The notes beneath the pieces were generated by a model. The model had not been told where the DNA came from. It did not search any database and saw only the letters and a list, made by a program, of their open reading frames with translations. The position numbers and the translations under genes are program-made. Shown one piece after another: positions 1-9,263 of a DNA stretch of 64,000 nt (position 1 is the first letter of the stretch; each line of letters begins with the position of its first letter). Where the stretch lies: the NCBI GenBank assembly GCA_963786675.1, contig CAWAZY010000004.1:310001-374000 (forward strand), given 5' to 3'. The stretch comes from JAGVSR01 sp963786675. GTDB lineage: Bacteria > Pseudomonadota > Alphaproteobacteria > Rhizobiales > Hyphomicrobiaceae.

Positions 1-691
1 ACTGATCCGTGCCGGAGAAGCGATGGCGATTGGGAGCGCTGCCTTCCAGATAGACCGTCACGGGCGTGCCGAACCCCACGCAGGGGAGCGCCGTATGCAG
101 GCGCCGGGTCACCACCATTTCCGCGCCGCGCAGGATATCGAGTACCTCGGCAGTCCGGCGCAACCGGCGCCAAATCTTATCATCGCCCTTGGGCGTATCG
201 TTGGAGATCCGGCGGGCGTTCTGGCGCACGGCGGCTGGAATGAATGTCTCAATCGCCTCGGGGACATCGAGAAACACGATGCCATTGCGCCGTTTCGGCG
301 GCGCGATGAAGCGGCCCATCCATGTCGTCAGACAGCCGCTGTAGTAGGCATTGATCCCGTGCTCTTTCAGCAGTGCGAGGGAGCCCGTATCGCGGACGCC
401 AATCGGACCGCGATCCCGCCATTCCTTCAGCCACGTATCATTCAGAAGTTCGGGCCGGCCGACACACTGGCCGAAGTAGTGCGGCACGATGCTCGACGAC
501 GGCACGGCCGTGTAGCGCTTGATGGCGAACCATGAATTCATGATCAAATGATGCGGTCCATCGAGACGGACCTGATCGAGCCGGTCGCGATCGACATACG
601 CATCGACACGCGGCAACAGGAGCGCCGCCGCCAAGGCTTGAACGTCGTCGCCGAGATTTGGCGTCGAGAAACCGAAAATCGCATAGCGCAT
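1..691 (-). CDS. Polysaccharide pyruvyl transferase family protein (partial, runs off the window)
   Basis: About 230 codons are visible; the C-terminus lies beyond the left edge. Translation from the ATG gives MRYAIFGFSTPNLGDDVQAL, the typical opening of the family, with a Rossmann-like strand followed by a GDxxQ motif. Further on come GPIGVRDTGSLALLKEHGI and, near the visible end, VVTRRLHTALPCVGFGTPV, the conserved R-L-H-T-A motif. The family adds pyruvate ketals to cell-surface polysaccharides or teichoic-acid-like polymers. A GAGGAG ribosome site sits about 8 bases before the ATG, which supports this start. No neighbouring glycosyltransferase is visible, so the substrate cannot be named. 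The family call is fairly secure; the exact reaction is not. Confidence 0.8.
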   Translation of the reverse strand, partial: MRYAIFGFSTPNLGDDVQALAAALLLPRVDAYVDRDRLDQVRLDGPHHLIMNSWFAIKRYTAVPSSSIVPHYFGQCVGRPELLNDTWLKEWRDRGPIGVRDTGSLALLKEHGINAYYSGCLTTWMGRFIAPPKRRNGIVFLDVPEAIETFIPAAVRQNARRISNDTPKGDDKIWRRLRRTAEVLDILRGAEMVVTRRLHTALPCVGFGTPVTVYLEGSAPNRHRFSGTDQ

Positions 692-789
692 TGCGCCGTC
701 TCCTCAGAGCTGCGTAGGGCAGGTCCGACGAGTGTTAGGCATCGCAAATGACAGGTGATTGAAACTTCGATGACTGTGCGATGACGCTT

Positions 790-2080
790 CTATGACAGCT
801 TGCCGCCGAGTAAGGTCATGGCGGCTTCCGAAACGGAGAGGAGCGCGGCATCCGCGCCCCGTTTGCCGACAAGCTGGACGCCGAGCGGCAGTCCGTCCAC
901 ATCGAGGAGCGGAAGACTGATCGCGGGACATCCCAGATACGTCCACAGGAAATTGAACATCGGCGAACCGGTCGAGCCCAGCCCAACGGGCGCGACACCC
1001 GGCGCTGCCGGCGTTAAAATCGCGTCGTAGTCGTTAAACAGCCCATCGAGGGCGGTGTAGAGGTCGTCGCGCCGTGCCAAGGCTGCTTTATAGTCCGTAT
1101 CGCTCACGGTTTGGCCTTCCGCGATGACCTCCTTGAGTTTCGAGCTGATGCTCGGTCCGTGCACATCCGCGATCGGGCCGTAGTTGCGCGCGATGTCGCG
1201 GAACTGCACGGCACGTTGGAGCCCGCCGGTGTCGGCGAACTGCGATGGCAAATCGACGGCATCGATGATGTCCGCATGCCGACGCGCCAAGGCCTCGAAA
1301 GCGGCCCGCATGTCGGCATCGCCATCCGGCCACGCGAGGGTTTTGACAAACGCGAAACGGGCAGGCCTCCCCGGTAGGCCTGTCAGCGGCAGCGGCGCAT
1401 CCATAAGGACGCTCATCAGAAGGGCCAGATCGGGAATGGAACGTGCGTAGCCTCCCAGCGTGTCGAGGGGCGGGGACTGCTCAAGGACGCCGCCCAGCGG
1501 CACGCTGCCGAATGTGGGTTTGAAACCGGGCACGCCGCAATACGACGCGGGCCGCAGGATCGAGCCCGCGGTCTGCGACCCGAGTGCGAGCGGCACCTGC
1601 GCATCGGCGACTGCCGCTGCGGAACCGGACGATGACCCCCCCGGCGTGCGGCGCAGATCCAAGGGATTTCGCGTCGGCCCCGGTCCGAAGAAGGCGAGTT
1701 CCGTCGTCACCGTCTTGCCTAGGATCACCGCACCGGCCGCCTTCAGGCGGCGCACGACCTCCGCATCCCGAATTCGGCCGGCGCCCCGCGAACACCGGCG
1801 TGCCCTGCTCGGTCGGGAAATCCGCCGTATCGATGATGTCCTTGATCCCGACCGGGATACCGTGAAGCGGCCCCATCGGGCGACCCTCCCGGCGGGCAGC
1901 GTCCGCCCGGCGTGCCGCATCCAGGGCGTTGCCGGCGTCCAGATGAACCCACGCCTGAATGTCGCCTTGCCGTGCCGCGATCCGCTCCAGGCAGGCCCCG
2001 ACAAGTGCGACGGATGTGACCTTGCCCTCGGCAATTTGCACCTTTGCCTCAACCGCACCCAAGCGATGAAGTTCTCTCAT
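790..2080 (-). CDS. Amidase (amidase signature family), broken by one frameshift
   Basis: The protein starts MRELHRLGAVEAKVQIAEGK and continues to PLHGIPVGIKDIIDTADFPT, which holds the catalytic lysine. The frame then breaks near 1768 and resumes at DAEVVRRLKAAGAVILGKTV. It carries on through GGSSSGSAAAVAD (cis-serine) and SQTAGSILRPASYCG (nucleophilic serine) to a normal C-terminus. The full Ser-cisSer-Lys triad is therefore present across the two frames. Removing one G from a GGG run joins the halves exactly, so a sequence error or very recent mutation is likelier than an old pseudogene. Family members hydrolyse amides or glutaminyl-tRNA-like substrates; this one, with no gatB neighbour, is probably a small-molecule amidase. 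It is transcribed away from sgaA. Confidence 0.82.
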
Positions 2081-2376
2081 CTTGCCCTCATTTTCGGCCC
2101 ATCTTTGCGCATCTGACCCCTCTCACGCCAACCTGTTCTCATTTCACGCGCCTGCAGAAATCAACATCCTGAAGGCACGCGACAATCAGCCGAGAGGCAC
2201 CTACGAGAGGTCACTTGACGCCCTTCGTTCCCAGTACCTATAGCTGCCCGACTGTTGAGCAAGAGGGATTAATCGTTGCTCGGTTGAACTTGGTCCAGGT
2301 CTGCGCTGGCGCAGTCCTGACAGCGGCTTCGTCCGCTCCAATCGACCGTCACCCTGACTCGTTTGAAGGACGCTCC

Positions 2377-3579
2377 ATGCCGCAAGAGACCCGCCGCCCC
2401 GGCCGCCATTTCCTGCAGATCCCCGGACCGACTCCAATTCCCGAACGCGTTCTGTCTGCCATGTCGCGCCAGATCCTCGATCACCGCGGCCCGGACTTCC
2501 AGCGGCTGGGCAAGACCGTGCTCACTGGCGTGAAGGCGCTGTTCAAGACCAAAAACCCCGTCATCATCTACCCGTCGTCGGGGACCGGCGCCTGGGAAGC
2601 CGCGCTGACGAACACACTGTCGCCCGGCGATCGCGTGCTGATGGTCGAGACAGGTCAGTTCGCTGTCCTGTGGAAGCAGATGGCCGACCGCCTGGGACTC
2701 GTGGCCGACGTCATCGCCACCGATTGGCGCATTGCCGCCGATGCAAACCATATCGAGACCCGGCTCAGAGCCGATAAGGATCGCAGCATCAAGGCCGTCT
2801 GCGTCGTGCACAACGAAACGTCGACGGGCTGTTGTTCACGCATCGACGAGGTGCGCAAGGCCATCGATGCCGCCGGACATCCCGCACTGCTCATGGTCGA
2901 CACCATCTCCGGTCTCGCTGCGGCCGACCTGCGCCATGACGAGTGGGGCATCGACGTCACCGTCGCTGGCTCGCAAAAGGGCCTGATGCTTCCGCCCGGC
3001 CTTTCTTTCACGGCCATCAGCGATAAAGCGATGGCGGCCTCCAAGACCGCCAAGTTGCCGCGTGCCTATTTCAATTGGGACGATATGCTGGCGACCAACG
3101 AGACGGGCTTCTTCCCCTACACGCCGGCAACCAGCCTTCTTTACGGCCTCGCCGAGGCGATCGACCTCATCAACGAGGAAGGTCTGGAGAACGTCTTCAT
3201 CCGGCATGAGCGTCTTGCTGAGGCATCGCGCGAGGCCGTGCGGGCCTGGGGCCTGGAACTCAACTGCCGCGAGCAGAAGTATTACTCGCCGGCGGTCACA
3301 ACCGTTCTCATGCCCGACGGCCACAACGCCGATCAGTTCCGCAAGGTGGTGCTCGACACCTTCAACATGTCGCTCGGAACGGGTCTGAACCGGCTGGCCG
3401 GCAAGGCCTTCCGCATCGGCCATCTGGGTGACACGAACGAACTGACTGTCATGGGCGCGTTGACGGGCATCGAGATGAGCCTGTCCATCGCCGGCATTCC
3501 GCATCGCAAGGGCGGTGTCGATGCAGCCATGGCCTACCTCGCCGACGCGATGAAGCCGGCCAGCGCCGTCGCGGCCTGA
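2377..3579 (+). CDS. sgaA: Serine--glyoxylate aminotransferase
   Basis: A 400-residue class V PLP-dependent aminotransferase. It transfers the amino group of serine to glyoxylate, giving hydroxypyruvate and glycine, a step of the serine cycle in methylotrophs and of photorespiration-like pathways. The N-terminal signature HFLQIPGPTPIPERV and the PLP-lysine motif VTVAGSQKGLMLPPG are present, as are GTGAWEAAL and the C-terminal substrate-binding segment around LAGKAFRIGHLGD. The ATG chosen has GAAGGA six bases upstream; a longer in-frame extension of 54 codons lacks family similarity and was dropped. The gene is monocistronic and ends at a strong hairpin terminator. Together with ecm and ccr at the other end of the window it suggests C1 or C2 assimilation through glyoxylate. 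Confidence 0.9.
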   Translation: MPQETRRPGRHFLQIPGPTPIPERVLSAMSRQILDHRGPDFQRLGKTVLTGVKALFKTKNPVIIYPSSGTGAWEAALTNTLSPGDRVLMVETGQFAVLWKQMADRLGLVADVIATDWRIAADANHIETRLRADKDRSIKAVCVVHNETSTGCCSRIDEVRKAIDAAGHPALLMVDTISGLAAADLRHDEWGIDVTVAGSQKGLMLPPGLSFTAISDKAMAASKTAKLPRAYFNWDDMLATNETGFFPYTPATSLLYGLAEAIDLINEEGLENVFIRHERLAEASREAVRAWGLELNCREQKYYSPAVTTVLMPDGHNADQFRKVVLDTFNMSLGTGLNRLAGKAFRIGHLGDTNELTVMGALTGIEMSLSIAGIPHRKGGVDAAMAYLADAMKPASAVAA

Positions 3580-3630
3580 CATCGGCAGCTGCCTGACATC
3601 GCGCGGACCGCACCGAACGATCAAAACGAT

Positions 3631-3665
3631 AGCGCCGCCCGGGTTTCTCCTGGGCGGCGCTTTTC
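3631..3665 (+). terminator. Rho-independent terminator of sgaA
   Basis: A GC-rich hairpin (AGCGCCGCCC, loop, GGGCGGCGCT) is followed at once by TTTT. It starts about 50 bases after the sgaA stop codon. Confidence 0.85.
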
Positions 3666-3706
3666 TATTGCTGTGTGTGTGCAGGCCCGCGTGGAGGGGG
3701 CCGTGC

Positions 3707-3955
3707 TTAGGGCTTCAAACCCGCGAGCGTGATCTGCATCTGGCAGCGCCGCCCCAGCTGCAGGAACTTGCGCGACACGCAGCTTTTCACTTTGGAAACC
3801 GTCGGGTTCTCACCGATGCACAAGCGGCGCACATCCGTTTCGCACGCTGCCCGCAGCGCCGGTGTCACTTCCGGCGGAAGTTTATAGTCCTGTGCCGCCG
3901 CTTGCTCACAGGCTCCAGCTAAAATGATCGCAGCCACGATCGGCTTCATGGTCAT
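3707..3955 (-). CDS. Small secreted cysteine-rich protein
   Basis: About 82 residues. MTMKPIVAAIILAGACEQ followed by AAAQD looks like a signal peptide with cleavage after AAA-Q or nearby. The mature part has four cysteines in the order C-x5-RRLC, then SCVSRKF, then RRC. This resembles the cysteine-rich repeat of GLG1 (Golgi apparatus protein 1)-type domains found in many rhizobial periplasmic proteins (ACETDVRRLC, KVKSCVSRKF). A GTG lies directly before the ATG and could also serve as start; GGGG lies about eight bases upstream. It is convergent with sgaA, and no operon partner is seen. Function unknown. Confidence 0.6.
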   Translation of the reverse strand: MTMKPIVAAIILAGACEQAAAQDYKLPPEVTPALRAACETDVRRLCIGENPTVSKVKSCVSRKFLQLGRRCQMQITLAGLKP

Positions 3956-4149
3956 CACGCACCCCGTCTTGTTCTTGGATGAATTGGGCTTGTGAACACC
4001 ATGGGCGGCAGGCTGAAAAAAGGCAAAATCCCGCCGCAGTGACAGTTAATCGCGGGAAATCCTGGGGAAGACATCGTTCAATCAAGATGATCGCGGCGAT
4101 CGGGCGCAGTTGGTTCACGCGGATCGCGCGCTTTGCAAGCCGCGCGATA

Positions 4150-4665
4150 TCACGCCGTGTCTTTTGGTGAATCCGCCGGCTTCGTCTTTCGGCGCTCGCC
4201 CTTGGGCGCAGTCCCGATTGCAAACACGCGCAGCAGCGCTTCACCGAGCCTGACGCTGTCCAAGTCGTCCTTGTGGATGACATCGTCGGCGCCTGCCGCC
4301 ACGAGTTCGAGCCGCCGCTTCTTGGTCACTTGACCACTGATCACGACGATGGGGCCCTCGTATCCGGCACGGCGCAAGAACGGAATGGTATCGGTTGCGC
4401 TGTCAGACGGCTTCAGGATGTCATCGAGAAATATGATCACTGGACAGCGCGCCAGGACGCAATCGACGGCCGAGCCCAGCGTCGGTGCGCGCCTGACATC
4501 AATTTCGTAGCCGAACATCACGCGCAACGTGGCTTTCAAGCGATCGGCATCCGCGGCTTCGTCATCCACCACAAGCACATCGCTCAGTTCCGGCAGCGCC
4601 TTTCTGAGTTTCGTGATGTCGCTTTTTTTGGCGAGGAAGTCCCCGCCGGTCTCACCACCGGCCAC
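4150..4665 (-). CDS. Single-domain response regulator
   Basis: A receiver domain with little else. The acidic pair is in DVLVVDDEAAD, the phospho-acceptor aspartate in VIIFLDDILKP (about residue 81 or 82), the conserved Ser/Thr in IVVISG, and the lysine in VIHKDDL (about residue 132). No DNA-binding output domain follows, so it probably acts by protein contact or as a phosphate relay. The frame stays open well upstream into sequence without receiver similarity. I chose the GTG preceded by GGAAAG, so the start is uncertain. It lies about 170 bases after the histidine kinase on the same strand and is the obvious partner for it. Confidence 0.75.
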   Translation of the reverse strand: MAGGETGGDFLAKKSDITKLRKALPELSDVLVVDDEAADADRLKATLRVMFGYEIDVRRAPTLGSAVDCVLARCPVIIFLDDILKPSDSATDTIPFLRRAGYEGPIVVISGQVTKKRRLELVAAGADDVIHKDDLDSVRLGEALLRVFAIGTAPKGERRKTKPADSPKDTA

Positions 4666-4838
4666 GTTCTTTCCAAACTTTCTGCGATGCAGCTGCGAAA
4701 ATACGGCTGCGGAAAATGCGCAATGCGGGTCCCTACCAATCACGGGTGCGCCGGACATGCAAGCAGATGTGACAGCCCTATGAAATGTAAGACCGCAAGC
4801 CTGATTAATGCACGCCAGTCTGTGGCGTTGCCGCCCCG

Positions 4839-5975
4839 CTATTGCGCATTCAAAACGATGGGCCATCGAATAGTAAACACTGTTCCGCGGGCGCGGGCGG
4901 CGTCGCTCTCCACCAAAATCTGCCCCCCGAGCCCCTCGATTGTCCGCCGGACCAGGGCCAGCCCCATCCCATGACCAGGGACACCTTGCTGCAACTCCAA
5001 CCGGCGGAACGGAAGAAAGATCGCGGACTGGTGTTCGCGGGCAATGCCTGGCCCATCGTCGGCGACTGTGAAGACCACCCAGTCGGCTTCAACGCGTGCA
5101 TCCACGGCAATTTCGCCCTGCGTCCGGTCGTGGTGCTTGAGCGCATTATCGATGAGATTGCGCAAGACGAGATCCAGCGGTGCAGCCAGCGTTTCCATCG
5201 CTGGCCAGTCGCCCTTGATCGTGACGCGGAACGCATCCGGCACGCGCAAGGATGCAACGATGGCATGAATGAGCCGGCGCGTGTCGACGGGCTCGGCGGC
5301 ATCGATTTTTCGCGTCACGGCCGAATAGTCGAGAAGTGCCGTCAACATGCCAGCCATTCGCCGCGACTGAGCGCGCAGATCCTGCAACAAACTTTTGATC
5401 TTGCCGGTGGCATCGGCCGATAGCGCCACTTCCAGGTCATCAACCTTGTAACGCAGCGCGCGCATGGGTGATTGCAGGTCGTGGGAAATGATGGAGGCAA
5501 ACGATTCCAGATCAGCGTTGGCGCGCGCCAGCTCGGCATTGGCCTTTTCCAGCGCACGGGATTTTGCCGAAACCTCCGCTTCGGCGATCAGCCGCGCACG
5601 CATCTGGCGAACCAGATCCATTTCGAGATTGGACTGCGCGCCCATCCGCGCGATGAGCACCACAAACTTTCGATCCAGCGTGGACCAGAATATCGACAGA
5701 TTGGTACGCGGCCGCGCGCCGGAGGCCGACACAAGCGCAATATCGGGCAAGTCGATGATTTCTTCGGGACGGTCGCGAAGGCCCCTTATCTCACCTTCCA
5801 GCCCGACCAGGGCATAAAGGGTATCGGTCACGGGCTCGCCAATGATGATGAAATCCGCGAGGCGGCCATAGGTCGCTTCAACGACGAGATCATCACCAAG
5901 CCAAGCCAGGCCATACGCGCCGCGTTCGGCAAGAATCTGGCCTACCGCGACGAGTGGCGCAGGATTCGCGAGCAT
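4839..5975 (-). CDS. Sensor histidine kinase (cytoplasmic)
   Basis: The N-terminal roughly 130 residues look PAS-like and have no membrane segment. A coiled-coil linker (MRARLIAEAEVSAKSRALEK onward) leads to the dimerisation box ASIISHDLQSPMRAL, whose His is the likely phosphorylation site. The ATPase part shows the N box NLIDNALKHHD, G1 box VADDGPGIA and G2 box GHGMGLALVRR. Domain order is that of phytochrome-like or motility-associated kinases, but no GAF or PHY domain is visible. The ATG selected lies five bases after the GTPase stop; another in-frame ATG ten codons upstream would overlap the GTPase. Tight spacing places it in the GTPase-OmpA operon, with the response regulator downstream. 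Confidence 0.85.
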   Translation of the reverse strand: MLANPAPLVAVGQILAERGAYGLAWLGDDLVVEATYGRLADFIIIGEPVTDTLYALVGLEGEIRGLRDRPEEIIDLPDIALVSASGARPRTNLSIFWSTLDRKFVVLIARMGAQSNLEMDLVRQMRARLIAEAEVSAKSRALEKANAELARANADLESFASIISHDLQSPMRALRYKVDDLEVALSADATGKIKSLLQDLRAQSRRMAGMLTALLDYSAVTRKIDAAEPVDTRRLIHAIVASLRVPDAFRVTIKGDWPAMETLAAPLDLVLRNLIDNALKHHDRTQGEIAVDARVEADWVVFTVADDGPGIAREHQSAIFLPFRRLELQQGVPGHGMGLALVRRTIEGLGGQILVESDAARARGTVFTIRWPIVLNAQ

Positions 5976-5979
5976 GGGA

Positions 5980-6486
5980 TCAGAGCGTGCGCCGTTCGAT
6001 GGCATCTGCGGTTTCGCTGAAGACGGCTTTGATATTGGCGCCGGTTTTGGCGCTCGTGCGGAAGGGGTCGAGACCTGGGCGGGCGAGCCGTGCTGGCATC
6101 ACAAGAGGCTCACTATCATCGAGCAGATCGAACTTATTCAGAACCAGCGACAGGACACGGCCCGGCATGGCCTCGACGAACCCATCCGCGAGTTGCGACA
6201 TGGTTTCGAGCGTTTGCGGCCTGCTGGCATCGCCCACAATAACCGCCGCCGAGGCTTCCTTCATGTACACATGCCGAAAGATGGTTTCGCCGAAATTGCC
6301 ATCCGTATCCCAGACGATCAGCGACATGGGTCCGCGCCGCGCGCTGGCCGGGACCTCATAGCGATAGACGTCGACACCGATGGTCGGCTTATAGTCCATC
6401 TCGAAGCGATCGAAGACCAGCCTCTGGACGATCGACGATTTGCCGACGCCGATCTCGCCGAGCAGCATCACCTTGCGGGCGCTCAT
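5980..6486 (-). CDS. Rab/Ras-like small GTPase
   Basis: A 168-residue stand-alone GTPase domain with all five G motifs. G1 is GEIGVGKSS, G2 the threonine in YKPTIGVD, G3 WDTDG, G4 NKFD, and G5 TSAKTG. Eukaryotic Rab and Ras proteins read WDTAGQE at G3; here it is WDTDGNF, so the catalytic glutamine is missing and intrinsic hydrolysis may be slow or need a partner. No C-terminal prenylation cysteine is present. The ATG overlaps the stop of the OmpA-domain gene (ATGA), and the kinase follows within five bases. Bacterial Ras-like GTPases such as MglA control polarity and motility; whether this one does so is not known. Confidence 0.88.
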   Translation of the reverse strand: MSARKVMLLGEIGVGKSSIVQRLVFDRFEMDYKPTIGVDVYRYEVPASARRGPMSLIVWDTDGNFGETIFRHVYMKEASAAVIVGDASRPQTLETMSQLADGFVEAMPGRVLSLVLNKFDLLDDSEPLVMPARLARPGLDPFRTSAKTGANIKAVFSETADAIERRTL

Positions 6487-8748
6487 CGGGCCGTCTCGCC
6501 AATAAATCCCACCTCGAACTCGACGCGCCGGTTCGGACTTCCCGCGCCTGCAGCGACGCTGATGTCTTTTCCGAAGCTCCGGCCGATGACCGCGATGCGT
6601 TCATCCGCGACGCCGTTGCCGCGAAGCGCGTCCGCCACCTTGCGGGCGCGAGACAGGCTGAGGGGAGAATTGCGGTTCGATCCGCCCAGTTCATCGGTGT
6701 ACCCTACCACGCGCACAAGCGCGGTGGCGTCTTTCATCAGTTGAGCCAATTCGCGGATCTGCCGTTCGGCAAGCAACGGATCGGCATACTCGGCATCCTC
6801 GCTGAAGAAGATCGCATTGGCACGGCACCACGCCTCCAGGCGCGCACGCGGATCTGGTTCCGGCAAGGTCACGGGCGCGGGGATGGCTTTGCGCAAAGCG
6901 AACACCTGCGCCAAGGCTACGGCGACGGTGTCGATCTGCTCGGCTTCGGCCAAAACCGCGGATAGCGCGGTCACCGGCGGTCCAGCGTCAGCGGCGGTCA
7001 CAGGCGCGGGCCGCAGCGCCAGAAGGCCCGACATGACATGGGAAGCTCTGCCGAGCCTGTCCGCCGCAGCCTGGAGCGATGTCTCGGCCGCAGCAGGGAC
7101 CTCGCCGGATGCCGACCCGGCCAGCAATCCCGCCGCAGTTTCCAGTTCTCCAATCGACCGGTCCAAATCCGCGACAAGCTTTTTGCTTTGTCCCGCCGCT
7201 TGCGCGTCGAGGTCCGCCGCCATCGGCAGCACGGCAGATCGCGTGCGCACGAGCAAACGCGTGGCCCGGGCGAGTTCGCGCGCCTGGGTCTCGCGCTTCA
7301 GACGGGCTTCAAGTCCTGCCACGGTGTCGTCGACTTGTTCAATCCGTGTTTCCAAGCCACCGACGCTTTCGCTGACATCTCCGATGCGGGGTTCGATGCG
7401 CGCCGTCTTGTCCCGCAGACGCTGAAGTTCAGGCTCCACGTTGGCGAGCGCATTGGGAACGATGGCGACGTCGGTCTTGATGGGAAGGCCCAGGCAGCGC
7501 GCCGCGCAGGCGTTCCAGCACATTATTTTTTGCCTCGGCCGTGGGAACGAGGCCCGACCACGTCACATCGCGGCCCAGCCAGCCGACCGAAAGCGTGGTC
7601 GGATAGCCCTTCACCTCGGGACTTGAGGCCAGCACGGCATCGGCAAGCCGCTGGACCCTATCCGTGCGGTAGTCCCCATAGAGTGTCCAGGCGAACCAGC
7701 CGATCAGAGGCAGACCGATCAGATAGGCAAGAACTTTGAGCGGACTGATGCCGAGCCGCCGCCCGTTGATCTGGGCGTGCGTTTCGCCAATGCGTGATTC
7801 AAGGTTCTCAGAGAGATCCTGCAACAGTTGGGCGTTCTGTTCGGGGGCCTGCGAAGTGCCGATCTCTTCGATTGCGGAAAGAAATGACTTATCAACGACG
7901 GCTTCCACCGATACCGGCGCTGAGCCGGAGCAGCGCGCGGCCAGAAGATAAACAGGCGACTCGCGCAGATAGACCCGATCGGAGCCCAGATCGATGTGCC
8001 GCAAAGCGGCTCCGTCGGCGCTGAAGGCCTCGGTCGTGAATTCGTTGATGGCGGTGAGAACACCGCTCATGACCTGACTACGGTTGGCGCCATGTTCGCT
8101 TTGCGGCCAATGCGCGACCAGTTCGCCCGTCCCCCGGCGGATCAAATAGAGGTCTTCGACAGTCAGCTTCTGCGTGTCGGCAATGGCCAATTCGGCAACG
8201 GATCGGCCGGTGGCGATACTGCGCAACCGCAACATCACCGGGTTCATTTCCAGCCGGCGGTTGATCTGGTCAGCCAGATCCTTCATGGCGCTGGCGACGT
8301 AGGCCTTCACGATCCGGCCCGTCACAGGATAGAGCGCCTCGACGAGTTCATCCTTGCTGTTTCGGATTTCGGTGCGCACCGTCTTCACAACGAACGGCGC
8401 CACCGCGTGGCTGACGGTTTCGTGGTGCTCCGATTCCGCCCGGCGCAAGATGCCGTCCAGAAGGGACGCAACAGTCCGCTCCAGATCCGCGTCGCTGCCA
8501 ACGCGGGCCATCACCCCATCAAGCCGTGATTGCAATTCGGCCCGCGACCGGCCTTCCCGATCGCCCAACTCGCGAATTGAATTGGCAAGATCGCGCGCCG
8601 CCTGACCGGTTTCGCCGGAAAGCGCGTCGAGCCGGCGCGCCAAATCGGACAGCGTCTGCGACTCTGTATCGAACAGCAGTTGTTTCAGACGATCGACGTT
8701 ATCCGTCATGGTTCGCATTTCATCCATGGCGGCTTGTTCCGGGGTCAA
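6483..8748 (-). CDS. Membrane protein with C-terminal OmpA domain, one frameshift
   Basis: About 754 residues when read across a break near 7490, where one extra C in GGGCCTTCCC explains the shift. Residues 1-190 are helical and coiled-coil-like. Residues about 197-300 (YLIRRGTGELVAHWP onward) have the strand-helix rhythm of a roadblock or PAS-like module; this is inference. A membrane segment lies at about 337-357 (VLAYLIGLPLIGWFAWTLYG), followed by a BON-like stretch and a coiled coil. The C-terminal OmpA peptidoglycan-binding domain shows VVGYTDELGG, LSLSRARKVADAL and NRRVEFEV. This architecture would span the inner membrane and hold the cell wall, with a cytoplasmic region available to the GTPase encoded next. 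Confidence 0.8.
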
Positions 8749-9053
8749 CCGCGAGACAAGCGGCGAATGCTCTCGCCGAGTTCAAGGACCATCCGAGAAA
8801 GATCGTCGAAGGACGCGCGCCGGTCGGCACCCATTTCTCCCGACAAGGCCTCGATGCGCGCCGACAGTGCGTCAACGCGGCGAAAGACCAGACCCTCCAA
8901 ATCGCGCAGGCGCGCTTCGACGGCCGCAAGCCGGGCATCCTGTTGGCGCAACTGATCGCCCACGAGGAGTTCACGGATCTGTTCCATGCGGTCATCGCCG
9001 CCATCGCGTTGCGCAGCGGCGGCCCGGAGTTCATTGAGCGAAGGAGCGTTCAT
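8745..9053 (-). CDS. Small coiled-coil protein, first gene of the GTPase operon
   Basis: 102 residues, almost wholly helical, with heptad-like runs (QDARLAAVEARLRDLEGLVF, RIEALSGEM). No signal peptide or membrane segment. Its TGA overlaps the ATG of the OmpA-domain gene by four bases, so the two are translationally coupled. The N-terminal helices of the next protein have similar character (LARRLDALSGETG), suggesting the two could pair. I do not recognise a named family. The 210-base gap upstream should carry the operon promoter, but I see no clear consensus in it. Confidence 0.7.
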   Translation of the reverse strand: MNAPSLNELRAAAAQRDGGDDRMEQIRELLVGDQLRQQDARLAAVEARLRDLEGLVFRRVDALSARIEALSGEMGADRRASFDDLSRMVLELGESIRRLSRG

Positions 9054-9263
9054 GGGACAAGACCAGACTGAAGGGAACTAATACGACCGTGCCGCAACTC
9101 TGCGGTCTCAATACTGTATGATTTGTATACCACAAGATCGCCGTTGAGAACGTTGAGCCGGGACCAAGGTTAGGACCGGTCAAAAAGCCGGAATGCGCGC
9201 GGAATTCCCGCAAATACCAAGTCGTCCGGCCCTCTGTTCAGGTCAGCTGAAACTGGTCCGTGT

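Noticed and set aside
23..535. 170-codon plus-strand frame at the left edge
   Set aside because: It lies opposite the pyruvyl transferase gene, which has a clear family signature, and itself has none.
2215..2376. 54-codon extension of sgaA
   Set aside because: No family similarity, and a good ribosome site precedes the internal ATG.
4666..4866. 67-codon N-terminal extension of the response regulator
   Set aside because: It has no receiver similarity, overlaps the kinase end, and a GTG with GGAAAG upstream gives a normal-length protein.
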